From NCBI RefSeq assembly GCF_907164915.1, contig NC_061863.1, forward strand, positions 6,998,340 to 7,062,339: a DNA stretch of 64,000 bases. Reading direction: 5' to 3'. Made by a program: the position numbers and the translations under genes. This DNA is from Impatiens glandulifera (Eukaryota > Streptophyta > Magnoliopsida > Ericales > Balsaminaceae). Of the stretch, positions 20,306 through 33,299 are shown in pieces; position 1 is the first letter of the stretch, and each line of letters begins with the position of its first letter. The notes below the pieces were generated by a model. That model was not told where the DNA came from, searched no databases, and saw only the letters and a list, made by a program, of their open reading frames with translations.

Positions 20306-20789
20306 ACTAAAATTAACAGTATTTAGTCTTCTTTTTTTCCTTATGTTCTTTTGTGTTTTTTTTTTCTTTTCTCCTTTACATCTGAAATTCTTTAAATGCA
20401 TCTTGCGGTTTTTTAATGAAAAGTTATCGTTTTTTCAAAATAAAAAACTTCTACAACCATATAACTATTTTACAATATTTTTTTATTTAGTGTTAAAGTT
20501 GTTACCTAACACAATTAAATTAAACATTTTAATTCATGATTTAATTGTATAAAGAATCTCAACAAACATAAAGTACCATTAACAAAAGTGGTTACAAATT
20601 ACTAATCTTAATTGATCGTCTAAGTCACTACCGATCCAAACAATCGTAATACCTTAAACAATTTCATTTTAAACTTTTTTTCAAATATATTTTTGTGTTT
20701 TTTAAAAATACATTTTATATATATAATTTTATAACATTAGTATTTATATAAAAAATTACAATGTAGTTGGTTAACTAAGTTAGTAGAGA

Positions 20790-22814
20790 CAGGTTAGGTA
20801 GTCCTTTGGACGGGGTAACCCTAATTGGTCGCCTAGTTCGTATTTCTTACTTTGCACCTATGACCAGGGTCGGCCTTAGGGTAAGGTCAGCTAGACGGTC
20901 GCCTAAGACCGCTCCCAAGGTGCATTTAAAATAAAAAAAAAATCAAAAAAATGTAGAACTAACAAAATTTGATTCATAAATCTATCTCTATATATATTAA
21001 CAAACCATTTAACCAACTAAACTATGAAAATTTGGTTAAAACAATACAAATTTATTTAATAAAAAAAACATAACTACTAAATTAAAAGTAAGAAATTTCT
21101 ATGACGTAACACAAACACTTTAAGCTGAGAAAGAAAGAAAAAATAAATAAATGATCAACATAAATAGACATATTTAACTTTCTCTAACTAGTTGTACATC
21201 ATCATCCATTTTAGTCTAGTTGTACATAATATTCGGTTCGGGTGACTAGGATTTTTATAAAACACAGGGTAAAGAACTTATTCACAACTGAAATGATTGA
21301 AATGGAAACCAAGCAAATATGAGTTTGTTTAGCTTCAATCATTATTTTCATATCAAATCTTTATTCAAATGTGTAAAGAAATCCTTAAACATAGAGAAAC
21401 TATTGGAAGTAGAAGAATATTTTAGTTTTAGACTAGGAACTACAATAATTTATTCAAAATGAAGAAAAACACATAATTCTTCAAATCAAAATGCTTCAAA
21501 CTTCCTTTTAGTTGGCTCTTTGAAATCCAATTTAGCCCTTCATTAAATTGCAAATTATTGTCAATTTTTTAGTCAAATTTTTTCTAATTTTAAATATTTA
21601 CACTATTAACTTTTGTCGTTAGTCACTCACTATCTTACTCAAAATTCACATACCGATATATCTAACTTTTTTTTTTTACTTTAAGTCTATGAAAACTAGA
21701 ACATAAAGACTTTCATCATTAGATTACTTAATCCACCTTAAAATTGAAGATAGATCCTCAAAATCGCAACCTATAATGTTTAACAACAACCCTACAAGGT
21801 TAAAAGAAAGAAATCTTTTGTTTTTATTTTTGTCAATAATTGGAGTTTTTGCTTAAAAACATGTAGCTAGCTACTTATCCCTACTCTTTACATGTATTAC
21901 TAAGAAATCTTACCATTGTATTAATTGGCAACATTTAGGCCTTGTTTGGCCTCTTTCTGAAGTAAATAAAGTCTAATGTTTCCTTTTCTTTTTTCTCTTT
22001 TCATAATAAAAAATATCATAATAAAAATCAGTCAAAGATATTACAAATTTATAAGGAAATAAGGTAACCAAGTACATTTTTTAGTAAAAGTATAAAATTA
22101 CTATGATGACCAAAGAATTAAATATTGGACTGAACAAGAAAATCTAAACTTCAAATTAGTTACACCAACCAACAAATACAATGACAGTAAAGCAATCAAC
22201 CAAACATTGGATTTCCCTATCTCTTGGTTCCCAACAACTCAAGGTCAAGTTCTTTGAAAGCTAAGAACAACTTTGAGATGAGAATTCTTGATTGGTGCTT
22301 TAGATCAACTAGGATTTAGCTATCTTTCCCTTCCAAGTATCAGCGCTCTTTGAGACGATCTCCTCCTTATTTTGTTCCTTGTGAGAAATTGAGTTTAAAA
22401 AAATGAAGACAAGAGTTAATCAGATTCAATTAGTACCAAATCATCATCAACATCAGTAAAAAAAAATCTAACAAGTATTTAGCAATATGCAAACTCAACT
22501 TTTATGTGAGATCATCCTCCTCCAGCTCATTTTGCTTCGGAATATCCTTCACTATCAGCAACAGTGTGATTTACAAGTACCCTGAATAACGTTACATGAC
22601 ACTATTTTTATCATTCTAATATCACTCAAAAGTAAAGCTCCAAAAAACAATATTTTTTAATTGATGATAAACAAGATGAAGGAGCCAATGCACCTAACAT
22701 AAATAGGTCTGGAATGAAATATAACAAAATTCAACATTCAAATAGTTTTATAGGAAGATTTATGAATTATATATTTGAAAAGTTATTGTAACAATGTATT
22801 TATTGAAGATAATT
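20790..22814 (+). repeat. Duplicated segment, copy C (empty LINE site)
   Basis: This is the counterpart of 13,600-16,988 without the LINE. It includes a decayed tRNA-Glu-like stretch near 21,205 and, on the minus strand near 22,235-22,340, the same ERF-tail-like sequence as copy B. Similarity ends at 22,814 after 'aagataattgtt', the same point as in copy B, which marks the duplication boundary. Confidence 0.85.
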
Positions 22815-23593
22815 GTTGCAGTTTCAGGGTATAAATTCACCACATAATGATGAATTACCTGGTATAGTTCTACCAGCTCAATCCAATCTTTAGATAGTAG
22901 GGATATTTCAAAATCTCTTGTACGACATCATCAAGTAAACAACAGCTCATAAAATTTCCATTAGATGTCAACTTGAATCTTGTTGGATGCAGTAGCTGCA
23001 GAAACAAGAACACCATCAGATAAAGTGTCCTACAAGCTTTAATGATGATAAACAGAATGTTAAAGGAAACAATTGAAAAGCCTCAAGAAGGGAAAACAAA
23101 TCCATTATTACGTACACGGAAGATAATGAAGAAGATGATTCCCAATCCTGTAATATTGAAGCTACTAATTTTGGATCTTGTCATAATGAATGTTTATAAT
23201 TCAAACCGTAGAACTAGTTACTATAGAGTTTAGGGATAAGTATTGTTGGGTTAAAGATGATGAATTAATTATCATGGAAGCTAACACTTGACTTGTCTAA
23301 AATGGTTGTGAAGGATTGTTGGACAATGAATGGGTTATAATGTTAAGATGATAGACGATTGAAGAGTTTTGCACTAACTATGGGTTCATAAGGATGTTAG
23401 ATTCAATCATTACAGAAAACACTTGACTAAAAGTGAAAGGATACGATAATGTGCTAGCCCTTTTCAGGAATGAACCGTGTAAGATAATGGCCCGAATATC
23501 CTTGTTAAATAAATAAAAAATTGATAGATGTGGGATGAATTCAAATTAGATGCTATACTATTAATGGTGATAAATTATATGATAAACATGTTC
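22815..23593. other. No gene recognised
   Basis: A short stretch at about 23,085-23,200 could encode an acidic peptide (DNEEDDSQSCNIEATNFGSC in one frame), but there are no splice or start features I can rely on and no family match that I know. Confidence 0.35.
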
Positions 23594-23867
23594 ATACAAA
23601 AGGAAATAGTATTAGGGCTAATACACTATGACCCTATGGTGAAAGTGGCAGTTATTGATGTAGTAGTATAAATATAATATTAGTTGTTAAGAATAGTTAT
23701 GAAATAAAAAATAGTTGAATTCTGTTATTAGAGTTTTTCTCTTTCATCCCCCATTGTATTCACCCTGTCAGTTAGAGTTCTATCTCCCTCCACTAATTAT
23801 TCACTCCTCATCAATAACTGTCACTTTCAACATAGAGTATTAGCCCTAATACTATTTCCCCTTGTAT
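23594..23867 (+). mobile_element. Foldback MITE with about 65-bp inverted repeats
   Basis: The left arm (atacaaaaggaaatagtatt...) and the right arm, read in reverse complement (atacaaggggaaatagtatt...), agree over about 65 bp apart from scattered mismatches. They include 'agggctaatac', and 'cagttattgatg' deeper in. The loop, about 140 bp, is AT-rich. No transposase is encoded. Superfamily cannot be assigned because a target duplication is not evident. Confidence 0.85.
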
Positions 23868-25484
23868 CGCATACATGCATTTAATGAAAATTTGATAAGA
23901 ATTAGAATGAAGAAACAGTGTGAAGTATTAGGGATAATGCATTTAATGAACTGTATTTAAGGTGAATATATTTAAATAAATAATTATTATCTAAAGATAA
24001 TTAATCATTATTTTAACACTGAGTTTTGTCACGAGAGTAGTATTCGTTTAAATGACAAATTACATTAATCAAAGAGATAGATGTCATTCACATTTACATT
24101 AAATGCCCCATCTTCTCAACCATAAGGTGTAACACTCGTTTACTAATGAAGTTTGACTTTAAGTCAAAAGAAAAGAAAAAGTAGAGAAAAGAGTCACTAA
24201 AGAGTCAATAAAGAGTAACCACCTATTATAAAGAGGAGTATGGTGTTGTTTAGATCATGAAGTCATCCAGTTGTAGTACTTGTTTAAAGTTATGTCTAGC
24301 TTGCTATTTTCAAGCAATATTGTCTGTACAATTGTCTAGCTACATTTCAAGTACTCATGCATAAATCTAGCTTTGGTTCTTATAAATTTTCTACAATTAA
24401 TGAAGGAATGACTAAATGTCAAAAGCAGAGTTCTAGTATTATCAAATAAGTGTAATTAAAATAAAATAAAATAAAAAAGATTGTTCTCGATTAAGTATAG
24501 CTATCCTTTACATGTAGAACACAAACAACAAGAAACCGGACTACTAATATGACAAAATTTTCTTTTTTGGAACAATCATCAATGTATTATAAAATATCAC
24601 AAATACAGATACTCTACATGTCCCTATTGTAATGTCCATATAAGAAGATTCCTCCTAACTGCAACTTTACTGCTTTCAACTCACTAGGCAGGCTAAGATT
24701 GTCAAGTGAACAATACAACACTAAATGATGAGGAATGGGTAAAAAAATAAAGCTAACCAAGAATCTTCACTTCACCTTTGATCAGTTACTCATCAAAATT
24801 GTAATCACTACCAATAGAAAACAAACATTACACATCAAAATTGTAGTTAGTTATATAGAAAAGATAATGAAACCAAAACCTTGAGCAAGAAAAACGTGAA
24901 ACACTTATAGTTACAGGATTCTGATAACTTCATTCATTTTCTATCCCATGGAATTATAAACAACTAATACCTATAAAAGAAAAATGAAACGTAAAAGACT
25001 CATCATTAGTAAGACCAAATTTACAACTTGCCATCCAATGTGGTAAAACTGTCATGTTTCTCATGAATCCACATGCTGAAGAATTCTATAACTTCTGCCA
25101 CTTCATACCATAACAATGGAAATAGTAGAGGGGATTATACTGCATTCATTTGATAGAAGGATTGGTACACTTTCATCTTGTGTTCTATATTTATAATGAA
25201 TATCAACCTCTTCGTATATTTGATGAAGGACCTTATTATCATCTCGATTACTTCATTCATCAATTTCGAATTCAAAAACAAAAATTATTGACTAAAATAC
25301 TAAATTAAACATACTTCATTTTTTTAATATATAAATGAAAGATTTAACTTTAAAATGATATTTTAGTCATTTTTATCCAAATAATTCCAAACAAACCAAC
25401 TTTTCATCAAACAAAATTTTCTCTAAAAAATTAAAAAAACCATTTCAAGAAAATAAAACCTACATCAAACAAGCCCCCAGTTAC
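23868..25484. other. No gene seen
   Basis: AT-rich non-coding sequence. I found no domain, RNA gene or long repeat. Confidence 0.4.
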
Positions 25485-25498
25485 GAGATGATAGTTTT

Positions 25499-25701
25499 TT
25501 TTTTTTTTTTTTTTTGAGAACGCTGGGTTCCGCTACTCCTATGGAGTGCGACTAATCCCCGCGGGTTAAGTAAATAGCCCGTAAACATACTTAACCAATT
25601 AACCAGGCGCAGAACTTGCCGCCTGACGGGCTCGAACCCAGGACCTCATGGAGGCAGGGGGGATATCCACCTCTTATTGCCACTAGGCTAGAAGAGGGGA
25701 T
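25499..25701 (-). mobile_element. tRNA-derived SINE, intact, with target duplications
   Basis: On the minus strand it begins 'tcccctcttctagcctagtg' with a pol III A box (TAGCCTAGTGG) and then a B box (GGGTTCGAGCC) about 50 bp further. It continues through a GC-rich tRNA-unrelated body and ends in a long A-run (T-run 25,495-25,516 on plus). A 14-bp target duplication, GAGATGATAGTTTT, flanks it at 25,485-25,498 and 25,702-25,715. Perfect duplications and a long A tail suggest a fairly recent insertion by LINE machinery. Confidence 0.92.
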
Positions 25702-25715
25702 GAGATGATAGTTTT

Positions 25716-26477
25716 AGTCTAGAAATAAAAAAGAAATTGTACATATGATCCAATAAACCGTCAATTGTCACAACAAACCGACAAAATCACAAAATCTTCT
25801 AAAGCAGTCACTCAAAGTTGATGATAATAATAGTATCTTCAATTGAGCCTTTTGTATGATATTTTTGTCTCATTGACAAAAATAAAAATCCATCGCTTGG
25901 AAAATGTGTGATCTAAAACAAATCTATAACACAATCTAAAAAGTGTACATTAAAAAGGTTCAATCGCATTTTCCATACCAAATCAAACAAAATCACCTTC
26001 ACTTTTCAGTTTGGCAATTTGCAAAAGTGATTATGATTGTGCTAAAAATCAATTTTCGAAAAAGCAAAATCTTTTATCCCTACTCTAAAATCGATCTTAT
26101 CCACTAGCATAAAATTGATTACCAACAAAAAAAATAAATCTACAATTTGTCGTATAATCCAAATAATCTACCCTTTATGAAACAGTATTTTCTCTAAAAA
26201 GTGAAATTATTTTAATCTAGAGAAATAAATCAAAAAAGTGTATATTCATCATATGCAAGATATACTTTTAATCTAGAAAAATAAATCAAAAATTTGTCAA
26301 ATAATAATCCTATAAATTGTCAATTGTGACAGCAAACCGACAAATGTAAATGTCATCTCTTTATCCGTCGCAAATTCTTCGAGAGAAAGGAAATAATAAA
26401 AAGTTCAATGTTAATGAGATTGCACTATACTACTCCTATTATTCACTTGCAAAGAAAAGAAAAAGTATAAAAACATA
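25716..26477. other. Downstream region of the LRB/POB1 gene, no gene seen
   Basis: AT-rich sequence beyond the stop codon of the minus-strand gene; it should include the 3' untranslated region, whose end I cannot place. A short repeat 'tctagagaaataaatcaaaa' / 'tctagaaaaataaatcaaaa' occurs near 26,216 and 26,272. Confidence 0.4.
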
Positions 26478-29400
26478 TCATTGTCTTACCACAAGATCGA
26501 CCCTCAAGTGGAGGACGTCGTTGATAAAGAAATTGCTTTCTTCATCAAGAAATAACGTCCAAGGCAGGCCAGACATGTTTATACAACCAACCGTCTTTCC
26601 TCCTGAAAAGTTATAGCTCCCTCCATATCTTATTGTAAATTCTTCACTTGGTTTGATCTTAGCGAAAAACTGGTAATCCACCGAAACATACGACAAGGAT
26701 TTATCGTCATGCATCCCCAAGAACAGCCCAAAGCTGCGAAAATCATGTGCATCATTATGAGTCCAGTGAGCAGACAGGAAGAAGCTTTGACCAGCAAGGT
26801 CAAAAGACTGCGAATAAATTCGGTGAAGTGGGAAACGCCGAGTGCAATCCTCCCGTTTCAGGTTAAAGTAAACAGTAACTTGTTCGCGGGGCGATTGAAA
26901 CTCCACCACCGTGATCGGAATATATTTATAGTCCCTTCCAACTATGGGAATGCCAGTTGTTAGGGCATGATGTCTGTACGACGGGTCAACCTTGAAAAGG
27001 AGAGCACCGAGGACAAGCTTGGAAGAAACTAGCGAATCAAAATCGCCACAAGATAGAACTTCCCTCAGTTTTTTGCATGACATGAATGGGAAGCGTACGT
27101 GTTCACTCAGCTTCGTTGTCAAGATGGAACGACGTTCGTCCGATATTGGGTGATGCAGATTCACCCATTCAAGTACGAAATCGTAAATATCATCCTCGGA
27201 ATCCACCTCGAGATCGTCGCAAGAAAGAACCACCTCAATAACAGCGCAAGGCAGTTTCAACAAATCTTTTTTATATCTGCAAAGAAAAGAAAGAACTGAA
27301 AAATATAAGAGCATGTTTGAACCAATTGATGATGACGAGAATACCTTTTATTTTTCATGCATTATAAATAATAACATAAAACATGGCCAATTTGGTCAAT
27401 CAAACCCAGATAACCAATTATTCAAGTATGCCAACCGAACAGAAGGCCTTGGATATTTGGATACCGATATTACAAAATCACGTTGTTTAGAAATAGATTA
27501 TTGAAAGATTTCTTGGTGTTAATTTATTTTTGTATTTTCCAGACAATATCTAGATAACAGACTTACTTCATAAAGTTGTTATAGCGACAAGTAAAATACT
27601 GAGTAGCTGCAAAGACGAGAGGCTGAACTGCTGCAACCATCCCAACAATTGAAGGAAGATCAAGATACACCAAGGCATACACACACGTTATAGGCAATCT
27701 CTGCAGCAATCTGCTACAGTATTTCACGCAGGAAGGAGCTTTGAATTTATCAGCAACCATTAACACATCTAGGAAGCCAGAAACTGAACTTGTTGACAGA
27801 GTATTGCTATACATAAATCCCAAAAGGTCCATTAAGGCAGTTTCTTCTGCTCCACAAAGAAACATGACAGTTGAGTTAGTGACTATATATCCTTAATTAG
27901 GAAAATACAGTAAATAGAGGATGTTTTCTAAATGAGACCAATGAGTTGTGCACCAAGTTTGCATGTTAGTTATGAAACGTATGAGAACAAAAGTTTATTT
28001 ACCTGATGCATGGATTCTTAGAGTTACTTGTCTCTCCTCAGAACCCCTTGCCTCATTTGAGAAAAGCTAATTGAAAAAAAAAGGCAGACAAAAAGCAAGA
28101 TAAGTAGTAAGATAACAGTAGTAAGACTAAAATCAAGAGGACAGAACATTCACCTCATAAAAATGAGTACTCTTTTCAGCTAAAATGATGGAACTAATAT
28201 GTATATTCTTCACTTGAAGAATAGAGGAACCGTTTGAATTTGATTCAACAATGCTAGCTACTTCAACGGCTACAGAAACAAAAAACAAAAACAAAATTCC
28301 ATAATTAAAATTACAGATCTTGCAGATTTTAATTAATTATTATGAATAGCTATGTTCTTGATGATATGCAGTTGAAATGGAAAGAAATTTACTACTCTCT
28401 TTATTTGTTTGCATACTTAAAATGTAAAGAAAAAAGAAATCAACAAAAAATTATACCATGTAGATTAGTTTTCCTAACTTCAGGCGGATCCTCATCATCA
28501 TCATCGTCATCATCATCAACGTCTATGCTCCGTTCTGGTGGATGATAGTTACAATCTTCATGGCAAATAGCAGCAACCAGAGCTGCGGTAAAATGAAAAT
28601 AGTGTTTCAATCAGTAAAAGCAAAATTACATGGGAAAAAAAACTTATGCAAAATAAGATCAAAGAACACATAATAATTTGCGAATGTGGACAAAAGGTTT
28701 TAACTTTTTCATATGGAATTTGGATGAGAGAAATAAGTTTGAATCATGTGCAAAGAGCTAGACACAATAGGTGAGGCATTACATAGAAAGAAGGGATAAA
28801 AAGAGATAACAATAAGGTTCCTTTCATTTTAATTGTTAGTGAACCGGAGATAGGTTGTTACACCAGGTCTTATATACAAATATAAAACCTAATTCAGAGA
28901 CAGGATTCGATCTGAGTCTCTCCTTTGTTCTATAAATAGTCTTTCTAACAAGTCTAGTAATGAAATAAAATGAAAAGAATAATTGATATACCAACAAATG
29001 ACCTTGTTTGGTATAGACGAATAAAGATGTCATAGTTTGGTATTAGCGAATAAATGTAAGGGTAATTACTAAACCACAATTGGGTAGCCAAACAAGGGGT
29101 AATGACTAAAACTGTCCACTAATAGCAAACAAGGCCTAACAGACTTTTTTTTTAAGAAAGTACGTAGTTTAGTTATTCATTACAAACAAATTCAATGCAA
29201 AAGTTGCATCGAATGCGAGTTTACATCAAACAATACTAATAGAGTACACGTGGAGCGTAATAGCCCTCGAATATAAACAGAAGAATGACCAAAATTATAA
29301 AAAGTCTGGGATTGGTAGCCCTAGGGCTTCCAAATGCTGTGCAAGAGATGATCTCCCTGCCACTAGCTAGACTTCCAAATGAAAATATCTTATCAAGTAA

Positions 29401-30060
29401 CCAATTTCAAACGAAAACTTCTATTCGTGTAATACTACCTAATCAATTCAGTACCTTAGATAAAAGGTAGAGAGACTAATACGAAATAAGGAAAGGTTAT
29501 GAAACCCTAGATAAAGAAGGGTTGATTGTTTAAAAGTATGTTACAGGCACATGCAAGAAGATTGTTTAGAATATAATATTAACCTATATCTACAAACCCA
29601 ATTTAGGGTTAGCATCAGAGACATAATTCAATACTTCATGGTTGTTATAACAACAGAATTTGCAAAAAGTTTCAAGAAATACAAATTCAATCCAAGGGTT
29701 AACAATGGCTAAACAAATTCAAATCCTATCCATCAGGTATGATCATTTCATACAAAAGGTCACAGCTTGCATCCCTATCACCACAAAATCATAAACAAAA
29801 TATCCTACATTGCAGCAAATAACTTGTGAGACGAATTGAAATGCAAACCTACCATTTTTCTTCTCTATTTCGTCCCTGTTCTTCTTTGCGTTGCGGGCCC
29901 AAGAGATTAAGTAGCTGCGATCATCTTCATCCGGAATATCGGCTACAATCTCAATTCGGAGCACGCAATCGGAAAACTTTCTGTCATTAATGAAAATACC
30001 GAAATCAGGAGGGTCGACTGTAGAAGAGCTTCGAATTCTAGAGGATGAATTCACGTCCAT
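26478..30060 (-). CDS. BTB/BACK protein, LRB/POB1 family (six exons)
   Basis: Exons by GT-AG junctions: 30,060-29,853; 28,582-28,457; 28,269-28,154; 28,066-28,003; 27,846-27,567; 27,276-26,478. Phases agree and give 530 residues with no stop. The family (Arabidopsis LRB1/LRB2, POB1) supplies substrate receptors for CUL3 ubiquitin ligases, acting in light signalling and in limiting cell death. Seen here: an N-terminal DFGIFINDRKFSD motif, a seven-Asp run plus ED (about residues 94-102), a BTB domain at about 125-225 (LQVKNIHISS, then MDLLGFMYSNTLS), a BACK domain at about 235-345 (FPFMSCKKLREVLSCGDF), and a C-terminal region at about 375-525 (VYFNLKRED, FGLFLGMHDD). The start is the only ATG in good position before the conserved N-terminus. 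A broken paralogue is at 50,917-54,800. Assignment is firm; the function of this copy is inferred from the family. Confidence 0.93.
28490..28530 (-). repeat. GAT-codon microsatellite in exon 2
   Basis: Repeated 'atc/gtc' triplets on the plus strand encode the aspartate run of the LRB/POB1 protein. Triplet slippage here would change the length of the acidic linker before the BTB domain without breaking the frame. Confidence 0.8.
29003..29136 (+). mobile_element. Small MITE-like element in intron 1
   Basis: The ends are inverted: 'ccttgtttggtatagacg' at the left, and the right end reads 'ccttgtttgctattagtg' in reverse complement. It is about 134 bp with no coding capacity. No target duplication is clear. 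A related stretch ('cattacccttacgcatgttt' near 51,690) lies in intron 1 of the LRB pseudogene, so the element may predate the gene duplication. Confidence 0.5.
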
Positions 30061-30140
30061 GGTAAGTCAAAGGGATAGAGATTGATTTCAGTAAGGAAGA
30101 AATGAGAGTGATGAAGGTGAGAGCTTTACCTGGAGAAACC

Positions 30141-30150
30141 CTATATATCC
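30141..30150 (-). promoter_or_regulatory. Probable TATA box of the LRB/POB1 gene
   Basis: The minus strand reads GGATATATAG about 85 bp upstream of the start codon, followed by a CT-rich leader (ctctcaccttcatcactctc), the usual arrangement of a plant core promoter. Confidence 0.55.
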
Positions 30151-30159
30151 GCAGTCAAT

Positions 30160-31739
30160 TTTGGGAAAGAACAATATCTGAATTTCAACAATCTTACTTA
30201 TTAGTCCTGTTTGAATTGAAAAATAAATATTTTATTAAATTATCTATGTTTTGGTATTATTTTATGTTTTAGATCAAATTATTTTTAGAAGTAGTGTTAT
30301 TTTTTAACTTTTAATTGGCCTAAGATAATTTATGAGATTGCAATCAGATTGAAATTAATATTTTATTAAAAATGATTATAAATGTTTTTTAAATTTTTGT
30401 AATCTTGATTTACTTTTTGAATCATAAGTCATTATGTCATCTCTCATTTTAATAAAATATTTTAACTTAGATTTTAAGAATCTAGTGATTCTCTTAAGTA
30501 AACGTTTTTTTTTATTAAATTATTTAAATAACCCACTTTCATAATCTTTATTCTATTTTTTTTTTTCAAGTTAAAGTTGATTTTTAGGGGATGAGAAAAT
30601 GTATATTTTTGTAGGCTTTTTTCTTTTTATGAGATTTTATGTATTTTGTTTTTCTTCATTTTTTCAATTTTATTTCTTGACACTCGTATGAGTTCTCATC
30701 ATTTTTTTTTTATTTTTCTTTCTTTGTCGTGAGTGGCATGTGTTTAACCAACAAATGTTTGTCAACGATTTCAATAACAATTATTAATTGTGACTAGTAA
30801 ATAAATATTTAATTATTTGCGATGATACTCATGCTTAATGAATAATAATTCTCTCTCAATTGATTAAATTTTTTGTTTGTCGTTTCCTAGTATCGGTAAA
30901 TTGATTGTCAATTATGAATTTCATTTCAAAAATAAGTGTTATATACATATAAAAAAGACATTTGTAGAATTAGTTGTTAGTTCCTAATTTGGGGAATAAA
31001 CTTATGTTGATAGATATGATTCTTCCAAAATATTTATATCAACTTTATTTTACCTATATTTGGAATTTTTACTTTACATTTGAATTATGATTTGATTTTG
31101 AAATTTGTAATATCCTTTAATAAGATTTCATAAATGAATGGTTAATTAAACCATGGTTATAATGACCTTGCTTGATTTTTTTAGATGTTATATATTTTTT
31201 AATTATATTTAATCAAGAAATTAATTATATTTTATAACTCCTAGAAAAAAAAAAAAAACAAAGAGAGAAGTGAACTTTACACTATTTTATCAATTTTATT
31301 TTAAATTTAAAAATCACATTTAGATCTTAAAAATGGTAATTTCCTAAGATATAATGCACAAAATATGATGATGCAATGACCCTACCTTCAACTACCAACA
31401 TTTGTTTTTGTTACTTTCTTTATTTAGTTATCTGCTCTTAGTTTACAATTTTTATATTTTTGAATAGTTGTTTATATTTCACGACTGGAAGAACTAAGTT
31501 CCAAACTCGTTTGTATCAAATGAAAATTGCATTTTATTTGGAAAAATTAAATTTTGTTTTAATTAATGTTCGATATTTGAGTGATACTATGAGCCTGTGT
31601 CAATTATGAATAAGATTCATGATTGGTTTGTATATTTTTGTTTATGTTGTTAATAAAAAAATTGTTGTTCAGATGAATGTTTATTTTATTATATATATTA
31701 TAATGCTTAATTATGTGTTTAACTATTTTCAATAAACTT
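30160..31739. other. AT-rich intergenic sequence, no gene seen
   Basis: Long A/T runs with no coding pattern. The first few hundred bases are upstream of the LRB/POB1 gene and may hold control elements I cannot identify. Confidence 0.5.
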
Positions 31740-31747
31740 ATTAGAGA

Positions 31748-32708
31748 TAGGGATGTTTAACCGGCCGGTTAATCGGTTAAACGGTTTCGATTAAGACCAG
31801 TTTTACCTCTTATTTTACAAACCGGTTAATTGGCCGTTAATGGGATCGGTTTTACCGGTTCTGGTTCTACCAGTTTTAATCGGTTCTGATCGATTAAACG
31901 AGTTTAATTAGGAACCGATAATTTAATTTTTAAATTAAGTAATAAATTTATGAAATAATTTTTTTTGAAAAATTATTTTTTGCACTCTCCTATTATACTA
32001 TTATCCATCGTTTCCTTTATTATATTATTATTATAATAATATATTATATTATTATAATATATTATATTGATATATTTAAGAATATGTTATAATATATAAT
32101 ATTTTATAGTTATTTTGTTAAATTTTTATATGTTTATTGAGAAATTCATATTCAAATTTATTTTGTCAATTAGTCTTTGACCAAACAAGTGTTGGATAGG
32201 AAGTTAAAACATGAAGCAAAAGTTGAAGACATCGAGTTTTAATTTGCTTAACTATTTTGATTTTGTTAATTTATAATTCCACTTGATTTTATTGTTATAA
32301 AAACAATTTTACATATTTTAATGAAATTATTTTATTTTGTTTTTAATTTATTTTTGTAAAATTTTATATAAATTATAATGTTTTTTAAAAATAATTCTAT
32401 AAAAATTATAATTTAAAATTTAAAAATAAAAAAGATTTATAAATTATTAAATATTATTTATAATATATTTATTATTTATAAAAGAACTAATACAAATTAT
32501 AAAATTTAAAAATATATAATTAAATTATTACCGGTTTACCAGTTAAATCGTTAAAAAAATAGGTAAACCGAAAACCGAACCGTTTAACAAGTAAAAAATC
32601 GGTTAACCAGAACCGCTAGAATCGGTTAACCAATAAACCGTTAAAATAAAACCGCTTAACTATCGGTTCGGTTGATTACCGGTTTTCTGATTTTTTTGCA
32701 CAGCCCTA
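31748..32708 (+). mobile_element. hAT-like element 3 (ACCGGTTAA subterminal repeats)
   Basis: It starts 'tagggatgtttaaccggccg' and ends with the complement of 'tagggctgtgcaaaaaa', the same terminal form as elements 1 and 2. The subterminal zones are crowded with 'accggtta', 'cggttaac' and their complements, and the 600-bp middle is AT-rich. The flanking octamers (attagaga at 31,740-31,747; actggaaa at 32,709-32,716) differ only by three transitions, which fits an aged 8-bp target duplication. No coding sequence. Confidence 0.75.
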
Positions 32709-33299
32709 ACTGGAAATTATACTATTAGCGACGGTTTTAAAAGCCTAATGCCAACATTAATACTTATTAACGTCGACTACCAAAATCGTCACCTGTCGAT
32801 GTTAAAGATTTGGACGTTAACAGTTTTTGATTTTTAACAACGACGATTTTCCCCTAAAGCCAATGTTTTTATACGATTATTAATGTCGACGTTAGGAGAG
32901 GAGAGTTGACGTTGATAAAGAATGATATCAACGTCCGCGTTCGGAGGGGGGGAGAGCCGATGTTGATAATGAATGATATCAACGTCGACTTTAGGAGTGC
33001 CGAAGTTGATATCGTTCTTTATCAACGTCGACTTTACCCCAAAACCGATGTTGATATCATTCTTTATCAACGTTGGCTTTACCCTAAAGCCAACGTTGAT
33101 AATGCTTGCTCTCGGGTTGTTTGAACCTTTGTGGTTCACTTATTAACGTCAACATCCTTAACGCCGACGTTAATATTATTCTTTATCAACGTCGACACTC
33201 CCTTAACACCAACGTTGATAATGTTTGCTCTCGAGTTTTTGTTTTTTTTTTAATTTTATAAAACATGTTTCATTCATAAAAAAGACCATTCATAAATAA

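Noticed and set aside
26709..27299. Plus-strand open frames opposite the LRB/POB1 exon 6
   Set aside because: They are antisense shadows of a well-supported exon.
32834..33139. Open frames on both strands near 33 kb
   Set aside because: They arise from the regular subterminal repeats of the CACTA element, not from a coding gene.
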